A stretch of 7,529 nucleotides of DNA, from NCBI GenBank assembly GCA_947057405.1, contig CAMSEJ010000120.1, positions 1 through 7,529 of the forward strand. Reading direction: 5' to 3'. Both the position numbers and the translations under genes were made by a program. The stretch comes from an uncultured Roseburia sp. (GTDB lineage: Bacteria; Bacillota; Clostridia; Lachnospirales; Lachnospiraceae). Positions 6,936 to 7,529 of the stretch are shown in pieces (within the stretch, counting starts at the first letter, position 1; each line of letters opens with the position of its first letter). A model generated the notes under the pieces. The model saw nothing but the letters and a program-made list of their open reading frames with translations, was not told the DNA's origin and made no database searches.

Positions 6936-7506
6936 ACATTCTATTTAATAATGCGTATGTCCTGCCTGCAATATCGGAAAGTTTTTCCTGATATTCCACG
7001 GCACCCAGATCATAAGCCACTTTGGGCATCCCATAAACCACGCAGGTCGATTCGTCCTGCCCGATTGTCTTTGCGCCTGCCCTGCGCATCGCAAGCAGGC
7101 CTTTTGCTCCGTCACCGCCCATTCCGGTGAGGATAATCCCGACCGCATCGCGTCCCGCCGATTTTGCAACGGAATCAAAAAGCACGTCGACCGACGGGCA
7201 GTGCCCGTTTACCTTCGGGCCCCTCTTCACTTCTACCTGATAAACGCCGTTCACTTTGAGCAGGCGCATATGCGCATCCCCGCCGGGCGCAACAAGCATA
7301 TGCCCGGGCAGCACCAGATCGCCGGTCTGCGCTTCTTTTACCACAAGCTGGCTCTGGTCGTTTAACCGCTTTGCGTACATTGCGGTAAATCCCGGCGGCA
7401 TATGCTGCGTCGCAACGACGCCGGGGATATCCTTGCCAAAGCCCTTAACTACATGGAAAATCGCTTCCGTTCCGCCTGTGGAAGCGCCGATTGCAACAAT
7501 TTTATT
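6934..7506 (-). CDS. cheB: CheB protein-glutamate methylesterase, C-terminal catalytic domain (5' partial)
   Basis: CheB hydrolyses methyl-glutamate esters, and deamidates glutamines, on the cytoplasmic helices of chemoreceptors, and so resets the signalling array. About 190 residues remain, covering essentially the whole catalytic domain. Counting from the first real codon, the catalytic Ser is in GASTGGTEA (S9), the His in TQHMPPGFT (H35) and the Asp in TGMGGDGAKG (D132). The family motifs GPKVNGHCPSVDVLF and VVYGMPKVAYDLGAVE are also present. The usual N-terminal receiver domain and linker would lie beyond the contig end, so it cannot be said whether this CheB is phosphorylation-controlled. 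The frame stays open through the terminal adapter bases, which would add a false YTTLFRS at the N-terminus; the ATG at 7401 is internal, not the start. The TAA stop overlaps the ribosome binding site of the next gene. Identification is firm. Confidence 0.95.
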   Translation of the reverse strand, partial: NKIVAIGASTGGTEAIFHVVKGFGKDIPGVVATQHMPPGFTAMYAKRLNDQSQLVVKEAQTGDLVLPGHMLVAPGGDAHMRLLKVNGVYQVEVKRGPKVNGHCPSVDVLFDSVAKSAGRDAVGIILTGMGGDGAKGLLAMRRAGAKTIGQDESTCVVYGMPKVAYDLGAVEYQEKLSDIAGRTYALLNRM

Positions 7507-7529
7507 AGATCGGAAGAGCGTCGTGTAGG
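7507..7529 (+). other. Illumina TruSeq adapter remnant at contig end (artefact)
   Basis: The last 23 bases begin AGATCGGAAGAGC and continue with the GTCGTGTAGG form of the Illumina TruSeq adapter. Read on the minus strand they encode YTTLFRS, part of the well-known contaminant peptide TLFPYTTLFRS; read on the plus strand they give DRKSVV followed by a stop. The first A may be genuine sequence or part of the adapter. Real sequence therefore ends at about 7506, inside cheB. This is not biological sequence. Confidence 0.96.

Noticed and set aside
7399..7401. ATG in cheB as a start codon for a short CheB
   Set aside because: It lies just after the catalytic His, and coding continues upstream through the catalytic Ser motif GASTGG, so it is an internal Met.
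7256..7528. 90-codon plus-strand frame running to the end of the window
   Set aside because: It is antisense to the cheB catalytic domain and its last residues, DRKSVV, are encoded by the sequencing adapter.

Overview
The window looks like a contig from a Gram-positive clostridium, most likely a Lachnospiraceae member. This is an inference from purine-rich AGGAGG-type ribosome binding sites, moderate GC content, tight codirectional gene packing, and a Csp-like S8 peptidase of a type common in that family. All seven genes lie on the minus strand, so transcription runs from high to low coordinates. No RNA gene, insertion sequence or CRISPR array was seen.

In transcription order the layout is: the catalytic end of a CheB methylesterase (7506-6934, 5' end missing); a single-domain CheY-like response regulator (6920-6528); the histidine kinase CheA (6488-4311); the coupling protein CheW (4285-3731); a methyl-accepting chemotaxis protein (MCP) with two membrane helices and almost no external domain (about 3719-2367); a free-standing histidine phosphotransfer (Hpt) protein (2349-1996); and a 613-residue subtilisin-family protease (1942-101). 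Gaps between successive genes are 13, 39, 25, 11, 17 and 53 nt, no convincing terminator separates them, and each start has a plausible Shine-Dalgarno site. The first six genes therefore look like one operon. The protease may be read through from it or may have its own promoter. Positions 1-100 hold no gene and no clear signal.

The first six products form a nearly complete chemosensory pathway. The MCP and CheW form an array that controls CheA. CheA passes phosphate to the CheY-like regulator and to CheB. CheB resets the MCP by demethylating its glutamates. The extra Hpt protein offers a second phosphate-carrying histidine. No CheR, CheC, CheD, CheX, CheZ or flagellar gene is visible, so the output (flagellar, pilus or other) cannot be read from this window.

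The last 23 bases (7507-7529) match the Illumina TruSeq adapter and are not biological. They mark a true contig end inside cheB and would add a false N-terminal peptide to any automatic prediction. I see no clearly new system. The points worth a second look are the Hpt protein, the nearly sensorless MCP, the non-standard response regulator, and the Csp-like protease placed directly behind the chemosensory genes.
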